DNA of 6,642 nt from Treponema sp. (GCA_031255815.1 JAIRRU010000300.1:1-6642); one strand, 5' to 3'. Counted from the stretch's first letter, positions 1 through 6,642 are shown. A program made the numbers and translations. Notes: a model not told the origin generated them from the letters alone.

Positions 1-1662
1 CTTTCCCGCTGTGTTTCCGAACTTCTCCGGCTTGGGGAAATAGAAGAATCCTTCCCCGGCATAAGCGCCCCTGATCCCTACCGTTTCTTTGCGGAACATC
101 TGGACGAAACAAAGTACCTTCCCCAGGAGGATTCCTCGGGGGTCTCCGTTCTCCCCTACCGTACCGCGGCCCCCGCGCCCTTTGACTGCCACATCGTGCT
201 GGGGGCCAGCCAGGAGAATCTTTCCGAGGTTTTCCCCCGCCTCGCCTTCCTTCCCCGGCTTAAAAAAGAAAAGCTGGGCCTTACGGACATTGACGCCTCA
301 AAGGCGTTCATCGATCTCCACAAGCTGAACTCCGAAAAACCCGCCGTCTTCTTCTGTTCGCGGGAATCCTTCTCCGGCTTTGCCATTCCCCACGCCGGAC
401 TGGAACTGGGCGGTAAAGCCCGGATGCGTTACGGGGATTCGGAAAGCGGCGCCTTTGCCCCGGATCTTTTCGAGCTGGAGCGCCAATTCCTTTCCCGGCC
501 GGAAAGCCGGGAAGGTTCCCCCGCGGGCGTCCTCCACGAAGTCCAGGCGGAAGGTTTCCGGGCCTTCATGGAACGGCGGCGGGCAACGGGCGGCGGGGCC
601 CGGCCTTCCGGCATGGAAGGACGGATCTTCGCGGATCTGGCCTGGAAACGCTACAGGGGGGAGGGAGATTCCGAGGGCATGTTCCGGGTATCGGCCACCG
701 CCATGGAGCCCTTCTTCCGCTGCGCCGCCGAATGGTTCTACGCCAGGGTACTCAGGCTGGAAAGCGTCCGTATGGAAACCTCCCTGATGGCGGAAAATAT
801 CACCGGCTCCCTGTACCACGCCCTGCTGAACCGTTTCTTCAACACGCTCATGGAAAAAGGCGGCCTTCTCCTTCCCCCCGACGGGGAGGCTCTTCCCGAA
901 CCTTACCGGAAAATCCTGGCCTCCGCCGCGGCGGAGGTTTTTGAGAGCCTCCCCCGGCTCCCCGGCGAAAGCCGGCCCCTCAGCGCCCTGACAGTCCGTT
1001 TCCTCAGGGCGGGGAAAGAGGCGGCGGTAAAGCAGACGGAACTCTTCCTGGCCGCGCTGCTGCGTTACTTCGGGGGTTTCGCCGTCGCGGGCAGCGAAAT
1101 AAGCTACACCCTTAAAGAGGGAAAGCGCTGCCTTACGGGGAAAGTGGATCTGCTGCTGAGCGATGAAAGGGAGGGGGAGGCCGGAGGGGCGGCCATTGTG
1201 GATTTTAAACTCAACTACCTTCCCCGCCGCTCCGACTGCACCGGGAAGGGGGAACGGGGGCTTCAGGATTTCCAGCTCCCCATGTATCTCAGCCTGGCGG
1301 AGGCGAACGGCTGCCCGCCGGTAGAGCGGGCCCTGTTTTTCAAGATACTCAGGGCCGAGCCGCTGGTTGTCCTGGGTTCCATCCGGGACAGCCTGGACGG
1401 CACGGAAAAACCGGGCAGGGGGGTGATTCTGCGGAAGCCGGGGGGATCCCGGGAAGAGGGGGAAGATCCCTTCGCCGCCATCCTGGCCGAATTCCGGGAG
1501 AAGGCCGGGCAATACGCGGAAGAAGCGGGAACCGGGAATTTTTCGGTTTTCAGCACCGGGGAAAAACAGTGCGCCAAATGCGCCTACCATAGGATCTGCC
1601 GGACTCTCTACACGGTGGAAAGGGAACGGGGGCTTATCGTGAGGGAAAAGACGGATGGCTGA
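1..1662 (+). CDS. addB: AddB-like subunit of AddAB helicase-nuclease (3' part)
   Basis: The frame is open from base 1 to TGA 1660-1662 (553 codons), so this is the C-terminal half of a longer protein; AddB proteins are usually about 1,100-1,200 residues. A GTG at 196 is an internal codon, since clear coding sequence precedes it. Codons 50-120 resemble the degenerate helicase end of AddB (HIVLGASQENLSEVFPR). Codons 230-245 match the family's cysteine-bearing segment, with Cys241. RecB-family nuclease residues follow: His273, Asp383 (GKVDLLL), Asp401-Phe-Lys403 (IVDFK), then Gln425 and Tyr429. Near the end lies C-x2-C-x5-C (Cys524, 527, 533), the spacing known from AddB, where with the distant first Cys it holds a 4Fe-4S cluster. 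The expected role, by family, is cutting one strand at DNA ends as partner of AddA. The overlap with the downstream helicase gene supports this. A free-standing Cas4/RecB-like nuclease is less likely given that partner. Confidence 0.88.
   Translation, partial: LSRCVSELLRLGEIEESFPGISAPDPYRFFAEHLDETKYLPQEDSSGVSVLPYRTAAPAPFDCHIVLGASQENLSEVFPRLAFLPRLKKEKLGLTDIDASKAFIDLHKLNSEKPAVFFCSRESFSGFAIPHAGLELGGKARMRYGDSESGAFAPDLFELERQFLSRPESREGSPAGVLHEVQAEGFRAFMERRRATGGGARPSGMEGRIFADLAWKRYRGEGDSEGMFRVSATAMEPFFRCAAEWFYARVLRLESVRMETSLMAENITGSLYHALLNRFFNTLMEKGGLLLPPDGEALPEPYRKILASAAAEVFESLPRLPGESRPLSALTVRFLRAGKEAAVKQTELFLAALLRYFGGFAVAGSEISYTLKEGKRCLTGKVDLLLSDEREGEAGGAAIVDFKLNYLPRRSDCTGKGERGLQDFQLPMYLSLAEANGCPPVERALFFKILRAEPLVVLGSIRDSLDGTEKPGRGVILRKPGGSREEGEDPFAAILAEFREKAGQYAEEAGTGNFSVFSTGEKQCAKCAYHRICRTLYTVERERGLIVREKTDG
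1641..1662 (+). promoter_or_regulatory. Ribosome binding site and translational-coupling overlap addB/addA
   Basis: GAGGG at 1641-1645 sits nine bases before ATG 1655, inside the end of the addB frame. The addB stop (TGA 1660-1662) lies just past the addA start, so the two frames overlap by 8 bases. This layout is typical of translationally coupled subunits made in fixed ratio. No separate promoter is evident at the junction. Confidence 0.75.
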
Positions 1663-4600
1663 ACAGAGCCCCTTGAAAAAACTGAATCCCGAACAGGAAA
1701 GGGCCGCCTGCTGGGAGGAAAACGCCGTAGTCGCCGCCGGAGCGGGTTCCGGCAAAACATCGGTGCTGGCAAGCCGCTACCTGTGGCTGGTTACCGAAAA
1801 GGGCTGCAAGGTTGAACAGATCCTTACCCTCACCTTTACCCGGAAAGCCGCGGCGGAGATGTACCAGCGGATCCATGCGGCTCTGGCCGCCGAGGCCCAG
1901 GCCGCTGAAGCTTTACCCGCCCCGGACGGGGCCGGGCAAACCAGGCGGGAACGGATCCGGGCCGCGCTGGACGGTTTCTTTCACGCCCGGATTCAGACCC
2001 TGGATTCTTACAGCGCCTACATAGTCAAACAGGCCGCCACCCGCTACGGGATCCGGCCGGACTTTACCGTGGACGAGGATCGCTGCCGGCAGCTTGCCGA
2101 AGAGGAGGCCCTTCCCTTCCTCATCTCCCGCCGGAACCACCCGGCCCTGGAGCGGCTTTACCGTACCAAAAAGCCCGCCGATATCGGGAGGGATCTTTTC
2201 GCCGGCCCGGCCTTCAAATACAGCCGCATTGACGAGCCCCCCTCCTACGCGGGGGAAACCCTGAAACGTTTCGAGGGGATCCGGGCCGAATGGGCGGAAA
2301 CGCGGCCCCTTATCCTGTCCCTTTTGGGGGAACTCGCCGCCCTGGCGGAGGAAGGCGGCGGGAAGGACAAATTCCTTGACTCGATCCTGCCTTTGACGGA
2401 AAAGTTCCGGTCGGATCCCGGTTTTTTCCCCGGCCCGGAGGAGTTCCGGGACTACTTCGCCGCCCTTGCCGCGGCGCCGGAGGGGGAACGGGTGAATCTG
2501 GCCGAAACCCTCCCCTTGCGGGGCAGGCTTATCCGCTGCCTGGATCTGCTCTGCAAAATCTGCCGGGCGAACATGCAGATCGGCCGGCGGGGCAGCAGGG
2601 CCAAGGAACTGTGCGGGGAACTCCGGGCCCGCTTGAGGGAATTCTCCTCCCTCCTGGTTTTCTGCGTCCAGGCGGGGCTTATCCTCTCCCTTACGGCCCT
2701 GCTGGACGAGTTCCAGCAAGGCTACCTGGATAAAAAACGGGCGGAGGGGGTTCTTGACTTTGCCGATATAGCCCGCCTTGCCCGGACTATTCTACGGGAT
2801 CATCCCGACATACGGTACAACGAAAAAACCGCCTTTAAGGCGATCATGATCGACGAGTTTCAGGACAACAACTCCCTGCAAAAGGAACTGCTCTTCCTCC
2901 TGGCGGAAAAAACGGAAAGGGCCGATCGGGAGATACCGCCGGCAACAGAGATACTGCCGGGAAAACTCTTCTTTGTGGGGGACGAGAAACAGTCAATCTA
3001 CCGCTTCCGGGGGGCGGACGTTTCGGTGTTCCGGCAGTTGAAAACCGAACTTGCCGCGGAGGATCTGACTTTGCGGATCAATTACCGCTCTTCCCCGGAT
3101 CTTATCGCCGCCTTCAACGGTATCTTCCAGGCGGGAGGGGTGTTCCTGCCGGGCGGTAAGCCCCCCTACGAGGCCGATTACTCCCCCCTCGCCGCCCACC
3201 GCAGCGGGCCGGGGAGTATCGGGATATACATTCTGAACAGGAACGCTGGTGATGATGACGGGGAAGAAGAGGAGGAGGGGGAGGCTTTCGAGGCCGATGA
3301 AAACGAGGCGGTGTTCGCGGCGGAAAAAATCAGGGATCTTCTGGCGGAAACCGCTGAGGACGGAAAGCCAAGCTACCGGCCCGAAGATATCGCGATCCTG
3401 TTCCGCACCCGCGGGCCCCAGCGGGTTTTTGAAAAGCACCTGCGGCTCCTGGGCATCCCCTACGCGGGAGAGGGGCTGAGCGGCTTTTTCGCCGACGGCC
3501 CGGTAAACGATCTGGCCGCCCTGCTCAGGCTGGTAAGCTACCCCCTGGACACGGAAGCCTACGCCGTATGCCTCCGATCCCCCTTCGCGGGGCTTTCCCT
3601 GGCGGCCCTGGCGATCTGCCTCTCCGAATTTGAGGCCGCAAGGGAAGCGGGCCTGAGCCCTGTTCCCTTTTCCGGCGCGGTACTGCCGCTTCTGGAGGGG
3701 AGCGACCGCCGGGCCTATGAACAGGGCGGGGAACTCTATCGGCGCGTCCGGGAAAAGGCGGCGTTCCTATCCTCCGGCGAGCTGGTAAGCGAACTCTGGT
3801 ACCGGGAAGGCTACCGCTACGAAACCGAGTGGAACCCCCAGACCAGCGCCTACCGGGAACTTTTCGATTACCTCTACAGCCAGGCGCTAAAAGCGGACGG
3901 GGAAAACCTGAGCCTCGCGGCCTTTAGCGATCGGCTTATGGCCCTGCGGGAAAAGGAGGAGCGGATCCAGGATACGGAACTGCCCCTGGAACGCCCCGGG
4001 GCGGTGCGGCTCCTCACCATCCACAAGAGCAAGGGCCTGGAATTTCCGGTAGTGTTTATCGCGGGATGCGGCAGGAAGGCCCGCGGTAATACCAACGACG
4101 AGGAAATCTACGCCTCCGGCGACGGAGGGCTCTCCTTCAACCCCCCCCTGCCGCCGGAATGTTCCCGGATGAACGGCCTGGGGCGGAACTTTTTCTACGA
4201 AAGGGATCGGCTTGAGGAAAAGCGGATGGCGGCGGCGGAACTCAGGCGGCTCCTCTACGTTGCCATGACCAGGGCGGAAGATCGGCTCATCATCACCGGG
4301 GCCTATTCCCTGGGGACGGAGGGGGAGGATACGGCTTCCCTCCTGGATCGGGCAGTCAGCCGGAAACGGAAAGCCCAGGCGGAAAAAGACCGGAAGGCGG
4401 GCCTCAGGCGGCTTCCGGAGGATCCCTCGCTGGACGACGGAACCCTGTTCGGCCTGCTCCTCCCGGCCCTGGCGGATCGCTGGTTCGGCGAGGGTAAGTC
4501 CCCGCCCCCCTTCCTCAGCCTCGAAGCCATTCCCCCTTATACCGGGGAAGATATACGGCGCCGGGAAGGCGGCGGCGCCTACCCCAACGACCGGGAGGGG

Positions 4601-5368
4601 CTTTCCCGCTTCCTCGCGGCGGCGGCGCCTTACTACCGGGATGCGGAAATAATTACTACCCCCAGGCCGGCAAAGGATCATCTAAGCCCCAGTTCCTTCC
4701 ATACTGCTTTGCCGGAGGGCGGGAAAGGGGAAACCGGGAACCCCGCCTTTAACGGGGAAGGGGGGGCGGAACCTTTTGCCCGGGCAGACCGGATCGTGGC
4801 CCGTCTCGCCGCCCGGAGCGGCCGGAGATCCGCTGGTGAAGGCGCGGGAGAGGCCGGAAGCGGGGGCGAAGGTTTCGGCCCCGCCGAATTCGGAACCCTG
4901 GCCCACCTCTGCGTGGAAGCCCTGCTCAAGGGCGCGGAACCCCTCATCCCTCCCCGCCTTGCCGGATTCCTCAGCCCCGGGGAGGGGGAAAGCCTCCTTT
5001 CGGCGGGAAAGGAACTGGCGGAACGTTTCCTCCGATCCCCGCTGGGAAAGGCCGCCGCCGAATCCTCCTTTTGCCGGAGCGAATACCCCTTCCGCAGTTT
5101 CTACCCCGGGGGAACGCCGGAAGGCGGGGCGGATAAAAACCCGGAAAACCCCGGCATGTACATCGGCGGGACTATCGATCTGCTTTTTGAACGGGAAGAT
5201 CAGGTCTGGGTAGTGGATTTTAAAACCGACTTAACGGAGAATCCCCGGGAGCATCTCCCCCAAATGGCGTTTTATTACCGGGCGGCCCGGGATCTGCGGA
5301 AAAAAAAGTGCCGGATCTGGATTTACTACTTCCGAACCGGCCACGCGGTGGAGCTGGACGGCATATAA
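1655..5368 (+). CDS. addA: AddA-like ATP-dependent helicase-nuclease
   Basis: This 1,237-residue protein is close to the usual AddA length. UvrD/Rep (SF1A) motifs appear in order: Q motif (NPEQ, 11-14), Walker A (AGAGSGKT, 28-35), motif Ia (LTFTRKAAAEM, 59-69), Walker B (IDEFQD, 399-404), motif III (GDEKQSIYRFRG, 442-453), motif IV (NYRSS, 476-480), motif V (TIHKSKGLEF, 788-797) and motif VI (YVAMTRAEDR, 868-877). A Gly/Ala/Glu-rich linker (about 1020-1078) leads to a RecB-family nuclease: Gly1080/His1084 (GTLAH), Asp1175 (GTIDLL), Asp1188-Phe-Lys1190 (VDFKTD), Gln1203 and Tyr1207. By family, it translocates along DNA from a double-strand break and degrades one strand, loading the RecA pathway with AddB. 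RecB is the alternative, but the AddB-type partner upstream favours AddA. ATG 1655 is chosen because it overlaps the upstream gene by 8 bases and has GAGGG at 1641-1645. An acidic stretch at 533-543 is an unusual insert. Confidence 0.93.
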   Translation: MAEQSPLKKLNPEQERAACWEENAVVAAGAGSGKTSVLASRYLWLVTEKGCKVEQILTLTFTRKAAAEMYQRIHAALAAEAQAAEALPAPDGAGQTRRERIRAALDGFFHARIQTLDSYSAYIVKQAATRYGIRPDFTVDEDRCRQLAEEEALPFLISRRNHPALERLYRTKKPADIGRDLFAGPAFKYSRIDEPPSYAGETLKRFEGIRAEWAETRPLILSLLGELAALAEEGGGKDKFLDSILPLTEKFRSDPGFFPGPEEFRDYFAALAAAPEGERVNLAETLPLRGRLIRCLDLLCKICRANMQIGRRGSRAKELCGELRARLREFSSLLVFCVQAGLILSLTALLDEFQQGYLDKKRAEGVLDFADIARLARTILRDHPDIRYNEKTAFKAIMIDEFQDNNSLQKELLFLLAEKTERADREIPPATEILPGKLFFVGDEKQSIYRFRGADVSVFRQLKTELAAEDLTLRINYRSSPDLIAAFNGIFQAGGVFLPGGKPPYEADYSPLAAHRSGPGSIGIYILNRNAGDDDGEEEEEGEAFEADENEAVFAAEKIRDLLAETAEDGKPSYRPEDIAILFRTRGPQRVFEKHLRLLGIPYAGEGLSGFFADGPVNDLAALLRLVSYPLDTEAYAVCLRSPFAGLSLAALAICLSEFEAAREAGLSPVPFSGAVLPLLEGSDRRAYEQGGELYRRVREKAAFLSSGELVSELWYREGYRYETEWNPQTSAYRELFDYLYSQALKADGENLSLAAFSDRLMALREKEERIQDTELPLERPGAVRLLTIHKSKGLEFPVVFIAGCGRKARGNTNDEEIYASGDGGLSFNPPLPPECSRMNGLGRNFFYERDRLEEKRMAAAELRRLLYVAMTRAEDRLIITGAYSLGTEGEDTASLLDRAVSRKRKAQAEKDRKAGLRRLPEDPSLDDGTLFGLLLPALADRWFGEGKSPPPFLSLEAIPPYTGEDIRRREGGGAYPNDREGLSRFLAAAAPYYRDAEIITTPRPAKDHLSPSSFHTALPEGGKGETGNPAFNGEGGAEPFARADRIVARLAARSGRRSAGEGAGEAGSGGEGFGPAEFGTLAHLCVEALLKGAEPLIPPRLAGFLSPGEGESLLSAGKELAERFLRSPLGKAAAESSFCRSEYPFRSFYPGGTPEGGADKNPENPGMYIGGTIDLLFEREDQVWVVDFKTDLTENPREHLPQMAFYYRAARDLRKKKCRIWIYYFRTGHAVELDGI

Positions 5369-5371
5369 GCC

Positions 5372-5400
5372 TGTTCCGAAACCCGCCCGGTTTTGAAACA
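5372..5400 (+). terminator. Hairpin after addA stop, possible terminator without T-tract
   Basis: The sequence folds on itself: TGTT (5372-5375) with AACA (5397-5400), one C-A mismatch, then a seven-pair stem CCGAAACC/GGTTTTG (one G-T) closing a five-base CGCCC loop. It starts three bases after the addA stop. No run of T follows, so it is not a classical Rho-independent terminator. It may instead stabilise the mRNA 3' end or belong to a repeat family. Confidence 0.45.
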
Positions 5401-5411
5401 ATCCCTGTTGG

Positions 5412-5439
5412 TTGACAATGGATCTGTTTAGAATAATAT
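5412..5439 (+). promoter_or_regulatory. Putative sigma-70-type promoter for the yitT-type gene
   Basis: A perfect -35 box TTGACA (5412-5417) is followed after 16 bases by TAATAT (5434-5439), which matches four of six positions of TATAAT. The bases from 5427 to 5446 are markedly AT-rich within a GC-rich window. Transcription would start near 5446, giving a leader of about 205 bases before ATG 5654. TAGAAT (5429-5434) matches the -10 consensus better, but its 11-base spacing is too short. Confidence 0.5.
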
Positions 5440-5449
5440 TTAGGATAGC

Positions 5450-5505
5450 GGGCTTGTTCCAAAACCCGGTTGGTGCGGAAACTTCGTTTCCGATGAAACA
5501 AGCTC
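5450..5505 (+). repeat. Nested inverted repeats at the start of the yitT leader
   Basis: Outer arms GGGCTTGTT (5450-5458) and AACAAGCTC (5497-5505) pair over nine bases with one G-T. Inside lies a perfect seven-base hairpin, CGGAAAC (5476-5482) with GTTTCCG (5486-5492), around a TTC loop. The segment at 5455-5468 repeats 5372-5385 except for one G-to-A change, linking the two hairpins as likely relatives. Starting almost at the predicted transcription start, the structure would sit at the 5' end of the message. Its role is unknown. Confidence 0.55.
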
Positions 5506-5507
5506 TT

Positions 5508-5559
5508 AGGGGGATCCGCCATGCTTTTTAGCGCCGGGGAATCAACAACCTCGCCCTAA
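5508..5559 (+). other. Possible 12-codon leader open frame with ribosome binding site
   Basis: AGGGGG (5508-5513) lies seven bases before ATG 5521, which opens a frame of twelve codons (MLFSAGESTTSP) ending at TAA 5557-5559. The spacing is as good as that of real genes here, but a frame this short arises easily by chance. The peptide has no run of a single regulatory amino acid, though Ser and Thr make up four of its twelve residues. It could be a leader peptide or meaningless. Confidence 0.2.
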
Positions 5560-5639
5560 AGCTCCCCCGCGAATCGGTGAGCGGGCTCTTGGGTATGAAA
5601 CCCTTCGCTAAGAATCAATGCTGTCCGGCGCGGGGGTCT

Positions 5640-5653
5640 GAGGGGGTAAGTCA
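5640..5653 (+). promoter_or_regulatory. Ribosome binding site of the yitT-type gene
   Basis: GAGGGGG (5640-5646) stands seven bases before ATG 5654 and fixes that start. The five-base CCCCC at 5564-5568 could pair with its G-run. A stronger eight-base pairing of the same C-tract with 5629-5636 would leave the site free, with its edge four bases away. Confidence 0.75.
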
Positions 5654-6532
5654 ATGTCAAAAAAATCTTCTATTCTTTTTACGGCTAAGCGTACCAGTTT
5701 CGTCCTTATCGGGGCCGTACTCATGGCCTTTAACATCAATACTTTTGTCCACGCCGGCGGCCTTATCCCCGGCGGCTTTACCGGGCTTACCCTGCTTATC
5801 CAGGAAATTGCGCTCCGTTACGGAAATATCCGCCTGCCCTTCAGTCTGATCAACTACAGCCTGAACGCCGTCCCGGCGCTTGTCTGCTTCCGGTATATCG
5901 GGAAACGCTTTACCCTTTACTCCTGCCTCATGATCCTGGTATGCGGTTTTCTTACCGACTGGATGCCTCCCATGCTTTCGAGCTTACTGCAGCTTCACGA
6001 CACCCTGCTTTCCGCGGTTTTCGGCGGGCTCCTCAACGCCCTGTCCATAAGCTTCTGCCTCTGGGTAGGGGCGACCAGCGGCGGCACGGATTTTATCGCC
6101 ATTTTTATTTCGGAAAAATTCCGCAAGGACGCCTGGAACTACATTTTTGCCGCGAACTGCGCGATCCTTGCCCTGGCGGCCTTCCTTTTCGACCTGGACA
6201 AGGCGCTCTACTCGATCATCTTCCAGTTTACCACAACCATGGCCCTGTCCGCCCTGTACCGGGGTTACCAGCAGCGCACCCTGCTCATCATCAGCTCCAA
6301 GCCCGACGAGGTGTACGCCCTGATCCGGGACATTACCAACCACGGGGCCACCTCCTTCCAGGGCCTGGGGAATTACGAAAAAACCGGCCGGATCATGCTC
6401 TATTCGGTGATATCCGCCAACGAGGTGGACAAGGTGGTGCAGGCTATCAAGAACATAGACGGGAATGCCTTTATCAACGTACTCAAGACCGAACAGGTAA
6501 ACGGCAGCTTTTACCTGCAGCCCAGGGATTAG
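5654..6532 (+). CDS. YitT family membrane protein (DUF161 plus DUF2179)
   Basis: The protein has 292 residues, the usual size for the YitT family. The N-terminal two thirds is hydrophobic, with likely membrane segments near 14-33, 37-54, 62-82, 86-105, 117-140, 160-180 and 184-202. Two glycine-rich family signatures are clear: GGLIPGGFTGL (35-45) and GATSGGTDFIA (139-149). A DKALYSIIFQF segment (182-192) is also typical. The soluble tail (about 208-290) matches DUF2179, including ISSKPDEVYALI, GLGNYEKTGRIML and the IDGNAFINV stretch. The protein should be an inner-membrane protein with a cytoplasmic tail. Family function is not established; some members are called transporters on thin evidence, so no substrate is proposed. 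The 285-base gap, its own promoter-like sequence and a strong ribosome binding site suggest expression independent of addAB. There is no sign of truncation or frameshift. Confidence 0.93.
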   Translation: MSKKSSILFTAKRTSFVLIGAVLMAFNINTFVHAGGLIPGGFTGLTLLIQEIALRYGNIRLPFSLINYSLNAVPALVCFRYIGKRFTLYSCLMILVCGFLTDWMPPMLSSLLQLHDTLLSAVFGGLLNALSISFCLWVGATSGGTDFIAIFISEKFRKDAWNYIFAANCAILALAAFLFDLDKALYSIIFQFTTTMALSALYRGYQQRTLLIISSKPDEVYALIRDITNHGATSFQGLGNYEKTGRIMLYSVISANEVDKVVQAIKNIDGNAFINVLKTEQVNGSFYLQPRD

Positions 6533-6642
6533 CGCCCGGGCCGCCGGAAAATTTTGCCACGAACGGCACGAACCACACGAACCTTAGCCCAAAACTTCCC
6601 CGGACACCGGAAATCTTGGCAAAGCCAGGGCTATCGGAGTAA
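6533..6642 (+). other. Non-coding tail after the yitT-type gene
   Basis: No gene start with a ribosome binding site is visible in these 110 bases, and no hairpin followed by a T-run marks a terminator. The stretch holds a short tandem repeat (6558-6582) and a weak six-pair hairpin, CTTGGC (6615-6620) with GCCAGG (6624-6629) around AAA, not followed by T residues. Confidence 0.5.
6558..6582 (+). repeat. Three-copy CACGAAC tandem repeat, 9-base period
   Basis: CACGAAC occurs exactly at 6558-6564, 6567-6573 and 6576-6582, with two-base spacers GG and CA. Similar CACGAA-type nine-base arrays occur between genes in various bacteria, from general recollection rather than a search. Its position directly after a gene is consistent with a dispersed intergenic repeat. 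No function can be assigned. Confidence 0.7.

Larger units (their letters stand above)
5369..5653 (+). other. Structured intergenic region between addA and the yitT-type gene
   Basis: This 285-base gap carries no convincing protein gene. It contains a hairpin directly after the addA stop, an AT-rich promoter-like stretch unlike its GC-rich surroundings, a second pair of nested hairpins, a possible 12-codon open frame, and G- and C-tracts able to pair in more than one way upstream of the next gene. A 14-base segment occurs twice with one mismatch (5372-5385 and 5455-5468), which suggests the gap contains copies of an intergenic repeat. Confidence 0.6.

Noticed and set aside
196..198. GTG as the start codon of the first gene
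   Set aside because: The frame is open back to base 1 and its translation (FRFFAEHL-like and VLPYRTA segments) reads as real AddB-like protein. No ribosome binding site at useful spacing marks the GTG as a start.
298..1755. A long open frame on the - strand opposite addB (485 codons)
   Set aside because: It mirrors the high-GC codon pattern of the + strand gene, has no recognisable domain, is Pro/Gly-rich and runs across the addB/addA junction. The + strand has clear nuclease motifs.
1913..2719. Long - strand open frames inside addA (also 3887-4681)
   Set aside because: They are antisense shadows of strong coding sequence, with low-complexity Gly/Pro/Arg-rich translations and no supporting start signals.
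5577..5849. A GTG-started 90-codon frame across the leader and yitT start
   Set aside because: It overlaps the yitT-type gene in another frame and has no good ribosome binding site. Its hydrophobic part is a frame-shifted reading of the YitT membrane segment.
6615..6629. Hairpin near the right edge as a terminator
   Set aside because: The stem is only six pairs with one G-T and no T-run follows, so it is no better than chance in this composition.
5941..6642. A + strand open frame overlapping the yitT-type gene and running to the window end
   Set aside because: It lies out of frame within the well-supported YitT protein, and its translation is Arg/Pro/Gly-rich with no domain. Its end past 6532 is just absence of stops.

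Overview
The window reads as an ordinary chromosomal segment of a GC-rich bacterium, with all three recognisable genes on the + strand. There are no rRNA or tRNA genes, no transposase gene and no CRISPR array. The gene set and style (AddAB recombination nuclease, a YitT-family membrane protein, hairpin-bearing intergenic repeats) would fit a high-GC spirochaete such as a gut Treponema, but that placement is a guess. No marker gene is present to settle it.

Region 1 (1-5368) is a two-gene recombination operon. The 3' half of an addB-like gene (1-1662, cut by the left edge) is followed, with an 8-base overlap, by a complete addA-like gene (1655-5368). AddA supplies the UvrD-type helicase motor and one RecB-family nuclease. 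AddB supplies an inactive helicase-like fold and a second RecB-family nuclease clamped by an Fe-S cluster. Together they process double-strand DNA ends for RecA-dependent repair. Both nuclease active sites, the four AddB cysteines and all the AddA helicase motifs appear intact.

Region 2 (5369-5653) is a 285-base gap with unusual structure. It holds a hairpin just after the addA stop, an AT-rich sigma-70-like promoter, and a second hairpin pair whose first bases repeat those of the first hairpin. These are followed by a roughly 200-base leader with a possible 12-codon open frame and competing C-tract/G-tract pairings ending near the next gene's ribosome binding site.

Region 3 (5654-6532) is a complete YitT/DUF2179 membrane protein gene, apparently transcribed from the gap promoter rather than functionally tied to addAB. 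The last 110 bases (6533-6642) are non-coding and carry a three-copy CACGAAC tandem repeat with a 9-base period.

Nothing here is a clearly new system. The most worthwhile signal is the structured, repeat-bearing leader of the yitT-type gene.
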